Shown here: positions 1 to 7,685 of the stretch, one piece after another
How the letters are laid out: every line of letters starts with the position of its first letter
How positions within the stretch are numbered: the stretch's first letter is position 1
DNA from: an uncultured Akkermansia sp.
Lineage (GTDB): Bacteria; Verrucomicrobiota; Verrucomicrobiia; Verrucomicrobiales; Akkermansiaceae
Reading direction: 5' to 3'
Length of the DNA: 29,453 bases
NCBI GenBank assembly: GCA_905200945.1
Contig: CAJKMG010000024.1
Location: forward strand, 1 to 29,453
The notes under the pieces: generated by a model
Told to the model about the DNA's origin: nothing
Seen by the model: the letters and a program-made list of their open reading frames with translations, nothing else
Database searches by the model: none
Program-made: the position numbers and the translations under genes

Positions 1-2
1 GG

Positions 3-260
3 AGCAGGAATACCGGGAAGATTTTGCAGCGCGCGCTGAATATTCACGGCGCCGGGCTTGTGGTGGATGGGATTCCGGGAAAACAAACCCGTCAGATGCT
101 GCAAACCGTTCTCGCCCGGACTGGAGAGTCCGGGTTTCTTTCCACTCTCAACGAACGGCGCAAGTCATTTTACCATTCTTGCAAACAATTTCCCGTATTC
201 GGCACAGGCTGGCTGAACCGCAGCAATGAAGCGTATCGGTTCGCACACTCCCTGGTTTAG
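3..260 (+). CDS. GH108-type muramidase/endolysin, C-terminal part (5' end outside window)
   Basis: The reading frame is open from the window edge, so only the last 85 or so residues are present. They match what I know of the C-terminal peptidoglycan-binding domain (PG_binding_3) of glycoside hydrolase family 108 lysozymes: a VVDGIPGKQTRQML segment, then an ERRKSFY helix, then the signature FPVFGTGWLNR. The catalytic glutamate would lie in the missing N-terminal half. Such enzymes cut the glycan strands of murein and occur mainly as phage endolysins or secretion-associated muramidases. The gene ends just before a strong hairpin that it shares with a convergent small gene. A phage origin is an inference from the family. 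The TTG at 24 is internal and should not be taken as the start. Confidence 0.8.
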   Translation, partial: SRNTGKILQRALNIHGAGLVVDGIPGKQTRQMLQTVLARTGESGFLSTLNERRKSFYHSCKQFPVFGTGWLNRSNEAYRFAHSLV

Positions 261-348
261 GAGAGGCCTGCAAAAAAACTCCCGAAAAAGGGGGCAGGAG
301 AATCCAACCATCATTGCAGCAACCTGTTCCCATGCTCCGGATGTCATG

Positions 349-389
349 AAAAAGCCTCCGTGCGGACATCCGCACGGAGGCTCCCTTTT
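349..389. terminator. Bidirectional Rho-independent terminator
   Basis: A perfect 13-bp stem (354-366 pairing with 369-381) closes a 2-nt loop. It has AAAAA on its left (349-353) and TCCCTTTT on its right. It lies between the convergent muramidase gene (+) and the 127-residue gene (-), so it can stop transcription from both sides. Confidence 0.85.
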
Positions 390-400
390 CATCAACAGAA

Positions 401-784
401 TCAGGAAAACGCCCCGTCTCCCACAAACACTCCCAGCAGACGACAAAACCGGGAAGCAGGTAATTTTACCAATCTCCCGTCCCCCCGCTTGCCATGCTGG
501 GTCAGAATCCAGGGCAGGGAAAGAATCTCCCGTTCATAAGCCAGCAACTCCCGCACATCTCCCGCCAGGAAATGGAGATGCCAGGCATCACACCGGCCCG
601 GTTCAAACCGGAAGCGGACATCGACAATCTTTCCGAAAGGCGCGGAAGAATCCACTCTGCGCGCCATCAGGACAAGCTTCGGAGTACGGATATAGACATC
701 CTGAAGGAGTCCGTCCTCCTCCATTTCCTCCACCTTCCGGCCTGCAGCCAGATAATAGGAAACGGCGGCAAATAAAGCGTTCAT
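401..784 (-). CDS. Hypothetical protein, 127 aa
   Basis: I do not recognise a family. The protein begins MNALFAAVSYYLAAGRKVEE and has no signal peptide or obvious membrane segment. It is mostly mixed charged and hydrophobic sequence, consistent with a small globular cytosolic protein, and contains one conserved-looking stretch around WHLHFLAGDVRELL. Its amino-acid make-up is natural, unlike the proline- and arginine-rich shadow frames on the other strand. It converges on the muramidase gene through the shared terminator at 349-389. A TATAAA-like -10 box lies only about 8 nt upstream of the ATG, suggesting a nearly leaderless message. It may belong to a phage remnant with its neighbours, but nothing in the protein proves this. 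Confidence 0.6.
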   Translation of the reverse strand: MNALFAAVSYYLAAGRKVEEMEEDGLLQDVYIRTPKLVLMARRVDSSAPFGKIVDVRFRFEPGRCDAWHLHFLAGDVRELLAYEREILSLPWILTQHGKRGDGRLVKLPASRFCRLLGVFVGDGAFS

Positions 785-790
785 AACCAG

Positions 791-798
791 ATTTTATA
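791..798 (-). promoter_or_regulatory. Possible -10 box of the 127-aa gene
   Basis: On the reverse strand the sequence TATAAAAT lies about 6 nt before the ATG at 784. I see no convincing -35 box. If the box is used, transcription would start almost at the start codon. Confidence 0.3.
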
Positions 799-837
799 CC
801 ATCACAACGGCCCGTAGCGCCGAATGATTCCCGTCGG

Positions 838-861
838 AACGGCTCCCGAAGAGCCGTTTTT
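838..861 (+). terminator. Rho-independent terminator-like hairpin
   Basis: An 8-bp perfect stem (838-845 with 851-858) with a 5-nt loop is followed on the + strand by a run of T (857-861). The T-tract points right, yet no + strand gene lies between the terminator at 349-389 and this site. For the reverse-strand gene ending at 900 it can serve only as a 3' hairpin without a U-tract. Confidence 0.5.
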
Positions 862-899
862 CCTGAAACCTCCGGGGAAAAAGATCGGACGGCGCCCAG

Positions 900-1226
900 T
901 CACTTGCCCTGCCGGACTTTCTGGATAACCGGAGGGATCTCCTTTTTCGGCTGTTTCTGGGAGTAGGACAGATGCCCCGGTTCCAGCACCAGGCAGGAGC
1001 CAGCCCCGCATATCTGCGCCCGCTCCGCAGTCACGTCTACGGTATGTCCGCAGCCGGAGAGGAGGGAAGACGCCGCATAAGCCGTTCCGGCCAGAACCAC
1101 CCACAAGAGCCGTTCCCACCAGGTCAATCCGGGTCGGGTTCCACTTTTTTCATAAGCGTTTTTCATGCCCTGTTTTCCTGCCTCCAGAGCTGCTTTCTTT
1201 TGTTCTTCCGTCAAATTGAGTTTCAT
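900..1226 (-). CDS. Hypothetical small protein with one membrane segment, 108 aa
   Basis: The N-terminus (MKLNLTEEQKKAALEAGKQG) is charged and probably helical. One hydrophobic segment follows at about residues 38-58 (WWERLLWVVLAGTAYAASSL), and then a Cys-containing LLSGC motif that resembles a lipobox but is too far from the N-terminus for a normal signal peptide. The rest is a short polar tail with two further Cys. A single-pass inner-membrane protein with a periplasmic tail is the simplest reading. Lysis-cassette membrane proteins such as holins and spanins can look like this and a muramidase gene lies nearby, but that gene is on the other strand and I see no specific family match. Confidence 0.55.
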   Translation of the reverse strand: MKLNLTEEQKKAALEAGKQGMKNAYEKSGTRPGLTWWERLLWVVLAGTAYAASSLLSGCGHTVDVTAERAQICGAGSCLVLEPGHLSYSQKQPKKEIPPVIQKVRQGK

Positions 1227-1568
1227 TTGAAAGCGGGGGTGAGAGATTCCAGGAATTCCCGCGCGTATTGAGCCGCAACGGCTCCGCGGGAAAAAATGGC
1301 GTCACGGCCGGAATGTTTATTACTATTCATATTGTTCATTTTTTGTTCATTGCCCGGAAACAGGCCTTACCGGAATGGAACCGGAACGACGGCATCAGGT
1401 CACTCCCGGACACAAGCCATCCTTGCCCTGCCCCAGGCACGGAAGCAACACGCCTGACACGTCCGGAAACAGGGAATATCCCGCCAGATGCAAACGCCGG
1501 AATTTCCGCTGCGGATAATAAATACCCTGTTGAAAACGGACCCGGTTCATGCTAGTCTCTTCCCTGCT
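1227..1568. other. Intergenic region upstream of parB
   Basis: I see no convincing gene on either strand in these 342 bases; the open frames are short and of unnatural composition. The stretch 1312-1352 is AT-rich within a GC-rich background and holds TTCAT three times (1326-1330, 1335-1339, 1346-1350). The last two copies sit in a 9-bp direct repeat TTGTTCATT (1332-1340 and 1343-1351) with an 11-bp period. A likely parB promoter is at its right end. Confidence 0.5.
1530..1558 (+). promoter_or_regulatory. Putative sigma70-type promoter of parB
   Basis: TTGAAA (1530-1535) is followed after 17 nt by TAGTCT (1553-1558). The -35 matches consensus at 5 of 6 positions and the -10 at 3 of 6. The ATG of parB is 10 nt further on, so the 5' leader would be only a few bases and no Shine-Dalgarno is present. 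Confidence 0.4.
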
Positions 1569-2453
1569 ATGGCAAAACCGGCTCTGGGGAAAGGCTTTGA
1601 CGCCCTTATTAATCAAAATCTGTCTCGTGAATCCTTGGCGGCTCCCCAGGCGGGAGACGTTGTGCATCAGCTATCCCATGCCGCCATTATTCCCAGCTCT
1701 CTGCAGCCGCGCGCCATCTTCACGCCGGAACAACTGGCGGAACTTGTAGATTCCATCAAGGAACACGGCATCATCCAGCCTCTGATTGTCCGTGAAACGC
1801 AAAGCGGCAAATATGAACTGATTGCCGGGGAAAGGCGCTGGCGCGCCTCCGGCATCCTGGGGCTGTCCACCGTGCCCGCCATCATCCGGGAAGCTTCCGA
1901 CAAGGACGTGCTGGAACTGGCCCTGATTGAAAACCTCCAGCGGGAAAACCTCAGCCCGCTGGAAGAAGCCGCCGGCTACATGCGCCTGAAAACGGAGTTC
2001 CGCATGAAGCAGGGAGATATCGCCAAGCGCGTAGGCAAATCCCGCGCCGCCGTGGCCAACAGCATGCGGCTGCTCGACTTGCCTCAGCCGGTTCAGGACA
2101 TGCTGGGCAATACCTTTATCAGCGTAGGGCATGCCAAGGTACTTCTCTCCCTCAAAAACAAGGACCAGCAAATCCAGCTTGGGCGCGACATCGTCAACAA
2201 GGGCTACACCGTCCGCCAGACGGAAAAAGCCATTCAGAAGATACTTAACCCGCCGGAGCCGGCTCCCGCTAAAAAGCCGTCTTCCCCTCAGTACAAGAAA
2301 ATTTCCAGCATCCTCGCCAAACAATTCGGAACCCCGGTGAACATCTCCGGCCAGGGGAGCCGGGGCTCTATTGAGATCACTTTCTCCAGCAAAGCGGAAT
2401 TCATCCGCATTCTTGAGCTTCTGGGCCAGGACGAATGGCCTGATTCCAAGTAA
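1569..2453 (+). CDS. parB: Chromosome-partitioning protein ParB (ParB/Spo0J family)
   Basis: ParB is a CTP-dependent DNA clamp that loads at parS sites and directs segregation of the replication origin together with ParA. The 294-residue protein starts MAKPALGKGFDALI, the usual ParB opening. The nuclease-like CTP-binding domain shows GERRWRA at residues 87-93 and ENLQRENLSPLEEA at 121-134. A helix-turn-helix follows at about 147-170 (KQGDIAKRVGKSRAAVANSM), and a C-terminal dimerisation domain comes after a Pro/Lys linker near 250. An in-frame ATG upstream at 1488 would add 27 residues unlike any ParB N-terminus, so I use 1569. No parA is adjacent, which is unusual for a chromosomal parB, and I noticed no canonical parS palindrome in the window. 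The M28 gene follows 21 nt later. Confidence 0.92.
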   Translation: MAKPALGKGFDALINQNLSRESLAAPQAGDVVHQLSHAAIIPSSLQPRAIFTPEQLAELVDSIKEHGIIQPLIVRETQSGKYELIAGERRWRASGILGLSTVPAIIREASDKDVLELALIENLQRENLSPLEEAAGYMRLKTEFRMKQGDIAKRVGKSRAAVANSMRLLDLPQPVQDMLGNTFISVGHAKVLLSLKNKDQQIQLGRDIVNKGYTVRQTEKAIQKILNPPEPAPAKKPSSPQYKKISSILAKQFGTPVNISGQGSRGSIEITFSSKAEFIRILELLGQDEWPDSK

Positions 2454-2474
2454 ATTTCCTTCCCCCCTTTTTTC

Positions 2475-3419
2475 ATGACGCCCCGCATCGGACTTATCCT
2501 GTTCACGGCCCTGCTGATGCAGTGCGAAAATCCCGTGGAAACGCCCCTGCCCGGCGCGGAAACCATTCCCGCTCAAATCCGGCAAACGGACTGCTTCAAT
2601 GGAGGAAACGCTCTGTTACACGCCGTGCGGATAACGGAAATGGGGAACCGTGCTTCAGGCACCCCCGGTTACCGCAGGCAGATGGACTATCTGAAGAAGG
2701 AACTGGCCAAATACGGCTGGACCTGTCAGGAACAGGCTTTTGAGAAGGAAACGCCCCAAGGCCCCGTCCGGTTCGTCAACCTGAGGGCCCGTTTTGGCAA
2801 GACGCCAAACTTCCAGGATCCGGTGCAGGGTCTGCTGACCTGCCATATTGACACCAAACAGGGCATTGACGGATTCACCGGAGCCAATGACGGTGCATCG
2901 GGAGCGGCGGCCATTCTGGAAACAGCCCGCATTCTGTCCGGAGAACCCGCGCGCGCCGGAAATCTGGAGCTTGTGTTTTTTGACGGGGAAGAAAGTTTTG
3001 CGGAACACATGGACAGCAACGACGGGCTGTACGGTTCCAGGCATTACGCTTCCGCCATGAAACAGCCGCTCCCCAAATGGATGATCAATCTGGACATGGT
3101 GGGGCGGCAGGGTAAAAAGATACGCATCCCGGCCATAACGTCCCAATCCATGTACCGAGTCTATTCCCGTGCCATCCGTGGCCTGGGCTATTCTGCAGAG
3201 GAATGGGGAGTATCCGGCTATGCCATCCTGGATGACCACGTTCCTTTTATGGAACGCGGCGTGGACACGCTGAACCTGATTGACGACTTCCAGGACGGCA
3301 ACTGGTGGCACACTTCCAAAGATAACATTGACATTCTGGGAGAAAAATCCTTCCAGCAAACCGGGGAAATGACCCTTCATATCCTCCGGCAACTGCTGCC
3401 CGACCCGTCCTCCACCTGA
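2475..3419 (+). CDS. M28-fold lipoprotein, glutaminyl-peptide cyclotransferase-like
   Basis: This is a 314-residue zinc-dependent protein of the M28 peptidase fold. Details point to glutaminyl cyclase, which turns N-terminal Gln into pyroglutamate, more than to an aminopeptidase. It has CHIDTK at 123-128, the metal ligand Asp in GANDGASG (139), the catalytic/ligand pair in FFDGEES (E172/E173) followed by DGLYGSRH (183-190), Asp207 in NLDMVG, DDHVPF at 253-258, and WWHTSKDN with Trp278-His279. This mirrors human QC (DGEEA...DSLYGSRH, DDHIPF, VWHTMDDN). The N-terminus (ILFTALLMQC) is a lipoprotein signal with Cys17, so the enzyme is probably anchored in the envelope. It lies between parB and the VWA pair on the same strand. 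Substrates cannot be read from the sequence. Confidence 0.85.
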   Translation: MTPRIGLILFTALLMQCENPVETPLPGAETIPAQIRQTDCFNGGNALLHAVRITEMGNRASGTPGYRRQMDYLKKELAKYGWTCQEQAFEKETPQGPVRFVNLRARFGKTPNFQDPVQGLLTCHIDTKQGIDGFTGANDGASGAAAILETARILSGEPARAGNLELVFFDGEESFAEHMDSNDGLYGSRHYASAMKQPLPKWMINLDMVGRQGKKIRIPAITSQSMYRVYSRAIRGLGYSAEEWGVSGYAILDDHVPFMERGVDTLNLIDDFQDGNWWHTSKDNIDILGEKSFQQTGEMTLHILRQLLPDPSST

Positions 3420-3457
3420 CAAGGCAGCTCTGACTCTCCAATTATCCCTGTCCCGCC

Positions 3458-5440
3458 ATGTCCTTTAACTCTCCCTGGCTGCTGTGGGCTCTCTTTGCAG
3501 CCTCCATTCCCATCATCATCCACCTGGTCAACCGGTGGCGGCATCGTTCCATCCCCTGGGCGGCTATGGAATTCCTGCTCCGAGCGGCCAGGGAAACACG
3601 CGGAACAAAAAAACTGCTGCACTACCTGATTCTAGCGTTGCGCGTGATGGCCGTAGCTGCACTGGTAACGGCCTTTGCGCGGCCCCTGCTCGGAAACTTC
3701 TTCGGTTGGGGAAGCTCCGGATTGAATGAAGTCCTGCTGGTTCTGGACCGTTCCGCCTCCATGGACGCCCGTCCGGACAAAACCAGCTCCCTGCGGGATG
3801 CCATCCCCCCTCTGGTGGAATCCACCTTCGCGAAGCTCGGCCACTGCCGCCTGTCCCTGCTTGATTCCGCCACCGGAACCGTTACCCAGATTCCCGTTCC
3901 GGAAGCCCTGGCGGATCTGACTGTAAGCAAAACGACGGATGGAGGCGCAGATATTCCGTCACTTCTGCAAAAAGCCATCCCGTACCTGGAAGAATCCGGT
4001 GCCGGAAAGACGGAAATCTGGATTGCCTCGGACATGCAGGCCTCTTCCTGGAAGCCAGACTCCCCGCTCTGGCCCGGCGTGCGCCAGAGACTGGCCGCTC
4101 TGCCCCTGCCTCCTTCCATACGCATCATGGCCTTACGCGAGAGACCGGAAAGCAACCGCGGCATCAGAGTCAGGCAGGCTCAGGTAAACAACGGGAAACT
4201 GGTGCTGGACATGGAAGTGCTGCGCCAGGGATTCAACCCCAACCAGCCAGAGGATGTGCCGGTGCAGCTTTCCGTGGACAACGCATCCGCTTCCTCCACG
4301 TTGCAACTGGCTGGGGAAAGCACCTCCATCCGGAAAGAGATTCCCCTGCCGCAGGGCAAGGAATCCGGCTTCGGTTTCGTTGCTCTGCCTCATGACGATT
4401 TCATCAGGGATGACATTTCCTTCTTCACTTTCGCCCCCAGGCCTCTCGCCAACATCCTGATCTTCGGTCCTTCGGGAGAAGTGGGGAAAACCCTTTCCCT
4501 GATGTCTTCCCCGCCCGGCCTTCCCAACAGAAAAGCCACGATGCCCGGCAATACACGGGAAGTCCAGTCTCATCTGGCCTCCCAGTCCATAGTCGTCTGG
4601 TATGGGCCGCCGCCGCGCGCGGAAATGGAGAAAAAACTCCAGACCTTCATTGAAGAAGGGGGATTAGTCCTCTTCCTGCCTGACGACACGGAACACGGAA
4701 CACGGCATTCCTTCCTGGGCGTTTCCTGGGGCGCCACGGAGGCGGCTCCGCCCGAACAATACTACCGCCTGGAAACGTGGGACCGGCAACGGGGATTCCT
4801 CCGCGACGGTTCCGATCAGACGCCCATCCCCGCCAACCGCCTCCGCGCCATACGCAGAAAACCCCTGCTGGGCAAATACCGCACCCTGGCCTCCTGGGAT
4901 GACGGTTCCAGCGCCCTGGCCCAGGTCAGGGCCGGGACAGGTTCCGCCCTGTTCCTGGGTACTCTGCCCAGATATTCCTGGTCCAACCTGGCGGACGGCC
5001 ACCTGCTTCTCCCCCTGCTCCAGCGTATGGCGGACCGGGGGGCGGAACGTTTTTCCTCCTCCATTTCCCTCCGGGTGAATGACGCTTCCCTGCCGCAATC
5101 CGCTACGGACACCCCCGTGCGCCTGGATAATGCCCAGGGAAGCCACCCCTCCGGCTCTCCGGCTGATACGGCGGGCGTGTACCGCCTGGGAGCGCAGACC
5201 TACGCCGTGAACCGCCCCTGGACGGAAGACATGCCTGACCAGATTACGGATGAAAAACTCCACCTCCTTTTGCCGGAAGCTTCCATCAGTTCCATGCAGA
5301 GTGCGGCGGAAGCCCCCTCCCTGGTGCAGGAAGCTTGGAAGCTTTTCCTGTTCTTCTCCCTCTCCTGCCTGCTGCTGGAAGCCCTCCTGTGCCTGCCCGG
5401 CCATACGGCCAAACTCCCCTCCCCCACCACCCGCCCATGA
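3458..5440 (+). CDS. BatA-domain VWA membrane protein, 660 aa
   Basis: The N-terminus (MSFNSPWLLWALFAASIPII) is a BatA (aerotolerance-type) domain: two hydrophobic helices at about 5-24 and 55-75, with the typical IHLVNRWRHR segment between them. A von Willebrand A domain follows with an intact MIDAS motif DRSAS at 97-101 and a later WIASDMQ strand. The middle looks like a class I glutamine-amidotransferase-like fold, often fused in these proteins. A C-terminal membrane helix lies near 625-645. Proteins of this kind usually act with a MoxR ATPase, which is absent here, and their exact role is unknown. The stop overlaps the start of the next gene (ATGA at 5437-5440), implying translational coupling and a joint complex. 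Confidence 0.85.
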   Translation: MSFNSPWLLWALFAASIPIIIHLVNRWRHRSIPWAAMEFLLRAARETRGTKKLLHYLILALRVMAVAALVTAFARPLLGNFFGWGSSGLNEVLLVLDRSASMDARPDKTSSLRDAIPPLVESTFAKLGHCRLSLLDSATGTVTQIPVPEALADLTVSKTTDGGADIPSLLQKAIPYLEESGAGKTEIWIASDMQASSWKPDSPLWPGVRQRLAALPLPPSIRIMALRERPESNRGIRVRQAQVNNGKLVLDMEVLRQGFNPNQPEDVPVQLSVDNASASSTLQLAGESTSIRKEIPLPQGKESGFGFVALPHDDFIRDDISFFTFAPRPLANILIFGPSGEVGKTLSLMSSPPGLPNRKATMPGNTREVQSHLASQSIVVWYGPPPRAEMEKKLQTFIEEGGLVLFLPDDTEHGTRHSFLGVSWGATEAAPPEQYYRLETWDRQRGFLRDGSDQTPIPANRLRAIRRKPLLGKYRTLASWDDGSSALAQVRAGTGSALFLGTLPRYSWSNLADGHLLLPLLQRMADRGAERFSSSISLRVNDASLPQSATDTPVRLDNAQGSHPSGSPADTAGVYRLGAQTYAVNRPWTEDMPDQITDEKLHLLLPEASISSMQSAAEAPSLVQEAWKLFLFFSLSCLLLEALLCLPGHTAKLPSPTTRP

Positions 5441-7635
5441 ACCTGAGTTTTCAACCTACTGTGTCAAGCGTCATCCTGACCGTCCTGGTTATGGCGGCCG
5501 GCGTCTGGATGAGCCATATCGCCTGCAAGCGCAACCGCCGGCCGCTGACATTCAAACTGGAAATCCTCCGCCTGGCAATTCTTGGCTTCATCTGCTTCCT
5601 GCTCTTCCAGCCGGAATGGATCATCACCTCCACCCCGCAGGAAAAACCCAAGGTTTCCATTCTGGAGGACCGCTCCGGCTCCATGGAAACGCAGGATGTT
5701 GAAATCTCCCCCCAGCATGTCGTCACACGCACGGCCTATGTGCAGGAACTGCTCAAGAGCAACAGTACGGAACCTCTTAACGACACACATGTAGTGGAAT
5801 ACGCCTCCTTCAGCTCATCTCCTGCGCCGGACTCCCCTGATTACGCCATGGCCGGCACAGACCTGGCCAAACCGCTGGAAGATGCCATGCAATCCTCCGA
5901 CAATCTCCGGACAGTCATCATGTTCACGGACGGCAGCCACAACGCATCCTCCTCCGTGCTGACGCAGGCCCAGCGCATGCGCACCAGAGGCATCCCCCTG
6001 TTCATCATTTCCGCAGGCAGCCCATACCCCCTGCCGGACCTGGCCCTTCAGGACGTAAAAGCCCCCACTTACGGCATCATCGGGGAAACAGTGCAAATAC
6101 CTTTTACCATTAAAAGCACGCTGGGCAAGGAAACGCGCGCCACGCTTGCCATGACTTCCAGGGATACGGGAAAAACCGCCACCCGCACGGTCACCATTCC
6201 GGCCCAGGGGGAGGTATCCGATGCCATTCTGTGGAAAATAGAAAAAGAAGGGGCGGAAACGCTGGAACTCAAACTCCCCGTTCAGCCCCAGGAACGGATA
6301 CACAATAATAACGCCTCCTCCTTCAGCATCTCCGGCAGGAGGGAATCCATCAAAGCACTGGTTATCGATACCCTGCCGCGCTGGGAATACCGCTTCATCC
6401 GGAATGCCCTGTACCGGGATCCCGGCGTAGACGTGCATACCCTTCTTTTCCATCCGGAACTGGAAGAAATGGGAGAAGGCCCCGGTTACCTGGTCAAATT
6501 CCCGGACAAGATGGAAGACCTGGCCCGGTATGACGTTATCTTCATCGGCGACGTGGGCCTGGGCTCCAAAGGCCTGACGGCAGAACAGGCCTCACTGCTC
6601 AAAGGCATGGTAAAAAACCAGGCCAGCGGCATCGTTTTCCTCCCCGGCTATCAGGGCAGGCAAATGGAACTCCTGAAATCCGAGCTGGGAGACCTGATGC
6701 CCGTTACATTCCTCAGCTCCAAACCGGAGGGGACAACCCAGCCCTCTCCCTCCCCTCTCATTCTGACGCCGGAAGGCCGCGGCTCCCTGCTCACCATGCT
6801 GGCGGATACGGAGGACGAAAACGAAGAAGTATGGCGCAATCTGCCGGGCTTCAACTGGTACGCCCCTGTGGAACGGCCCAAAGCGGGAACTACTGTTCTG
6901 GCCGTGCATGCGGCGGATAAGAATGCCTATGGCCGCATTCCCCTTATTGTCACCCAGTCCTACGGCAATGGAAAAGTCCTCTTCATGGGAACGGATTCCG
7001 CATGGCGATGGCGGCGCGGGGTGGAAGACAAATATCATTACCGTTTCTGGAGCCAAGTGGCCCGCTGGATGAGTTACCAGCGCAACATGGCCGCCGGGGA
7101 AAGAATACGTCTGATTCCCACCCCTGAACGCCCCCGGCTGGGAGATACGCTGACCGTCACCGCCATGGTCTCCGACAAACTGGGAGCCCCCCTCCAGAAT
7201 GGAGAGGTTTTCCTGGATATTACAGCTCCGGAAGGGAGCTCCAGCCGTGTTCAAATGGACACTATGGACCATACATGGGGCTCCTTTACCGCCTCCGTCA
7301 AAATCAACCGTCCCGGCACCTGGAAACTCACCGCTTCATCCTCTGCGGAACCGGATAAATCCGTTACGCTTCCCGTCATCACCATGAGTGAAACACTGGA
7401 AAAAATCGGCAGCCCCGTCAATACCGCGCTCATGGAGGAAATGGCCTCCATCACACGCGGACGCATGGTGAAAGCTGAGGAAATACAACGGCTCATTAAG
7501 GAAATAAAGGATCTCCCCGTGCCGCCGCCCATGGAAACGCGCATTCTGCTCTGGTGCAGCCCGTATGCGCTTTCAACCCTTCTCCTTCTGCTTACCCTGT
7601 TCTGGATAGGGAGAAAACTCAACGGCACCATTTGA
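5437..7635 (+). CDS. VWA/glutamine-amidotransferase-like membrane protein, 732 aa
   Basis: I start the gene at the ATG that overlaps the upstream stop codon rather than at an in-frame ATG 34 codons earlier, which would sit inside the upstream gene. Two N-terminal membrane helices (about 10-28 and 42-58) precede a VWA domain with full MIDAS residues: DRSGS at 78-82, Thr141-Asp142 and TDG at 164-166. A C-terminal half follows with a Rossmann-like amidotransferase-type domain (VIFIGDVGLGS, GIVFLPGYQG, GKVLFMGTDSAWRWRR), a beta-sandwich region near 590-670 and a final membrane helix at about 702-725. It has the same architecture as its upstream partner, so the two are probably paralogous subunits of one envelope complex. 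The function is not established. Confidence 0.85.
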   Translation: MNLSFQPTVSSVILTVLVMAAGVWMSHIACKRNRRPLTFKLEILRLAILGFICFLLFQPEWIITSTPQEKPKVSILEDRSGSMETQDVEISPQHVVTRTAYVQELLKSNSTEPLNDTHVVEYASFSSSPAPDSPDYAMAGTDLAKPLEDAMQSSDNLRTVIMFTDGSHNASSSVLTQAQRMRTRGIPLFIISAGSPYPLPDLALQDVKAPTYGIIGETVQIPFTIKSTLGKETRATLAMTSRDTGKTATRTVTIPAQGEVSDAILWKIEKEGAETLELKLPVQPQERIHNNNASSFSISGRRESIKALVIDTLPRWEYRFIRNALYRDPGVDVHTLLFHPELEEMGEGPGYLVKFPDKMEDLARYDVIFIGDVGLGSKGLTAEQASLLKGMVKNQASGIVFLPGYQGRQMELLKSELGDLMPVTFLSSKPEGTTQPSPSPLILTPEGRGSLLTMLADTEDENEEVWRNLPGFNWYAPVERPKAGTTVLAVHAADKNAYGRIPLIVTQSYGNGKVLFMGTDSAWRWRRGVEDKYHYRFWSQVARWMSYQRNMAAGERIRLIPTPERPRLGDTLTVTAMVSDKLGAPLQNGEVFLDITAPEGSSSRVQMDTMDHTWGSFTASVKINRPGTWKLTASSSAEPDKSVTLPVITMSETLEKIGSPVNTALMEEMASITRGRMVKAEEIQRLIKEIKDLPVPPPMETRILLWCSPYALSTLLLLLTLFWIGRKLNGTI

Positions 7636-7685
7636 GCCGCAGGTTGCCCGCATCTGCCCGACAGGAGTTTCTCCCTTCTTTCCCG

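Noticed and set aside
226..786. 186-residue + strand open frame
   Set aside because: It runs through the terminator and antisense to the 127-aa gene, and is Pro/Arg/His-rich in the way of a shadow frame.
1671..2585. 304-residue reverse frame over parB
   Set aside because: It is antisense to the well-supported parB and M28 genes and shows no recognisable motif.
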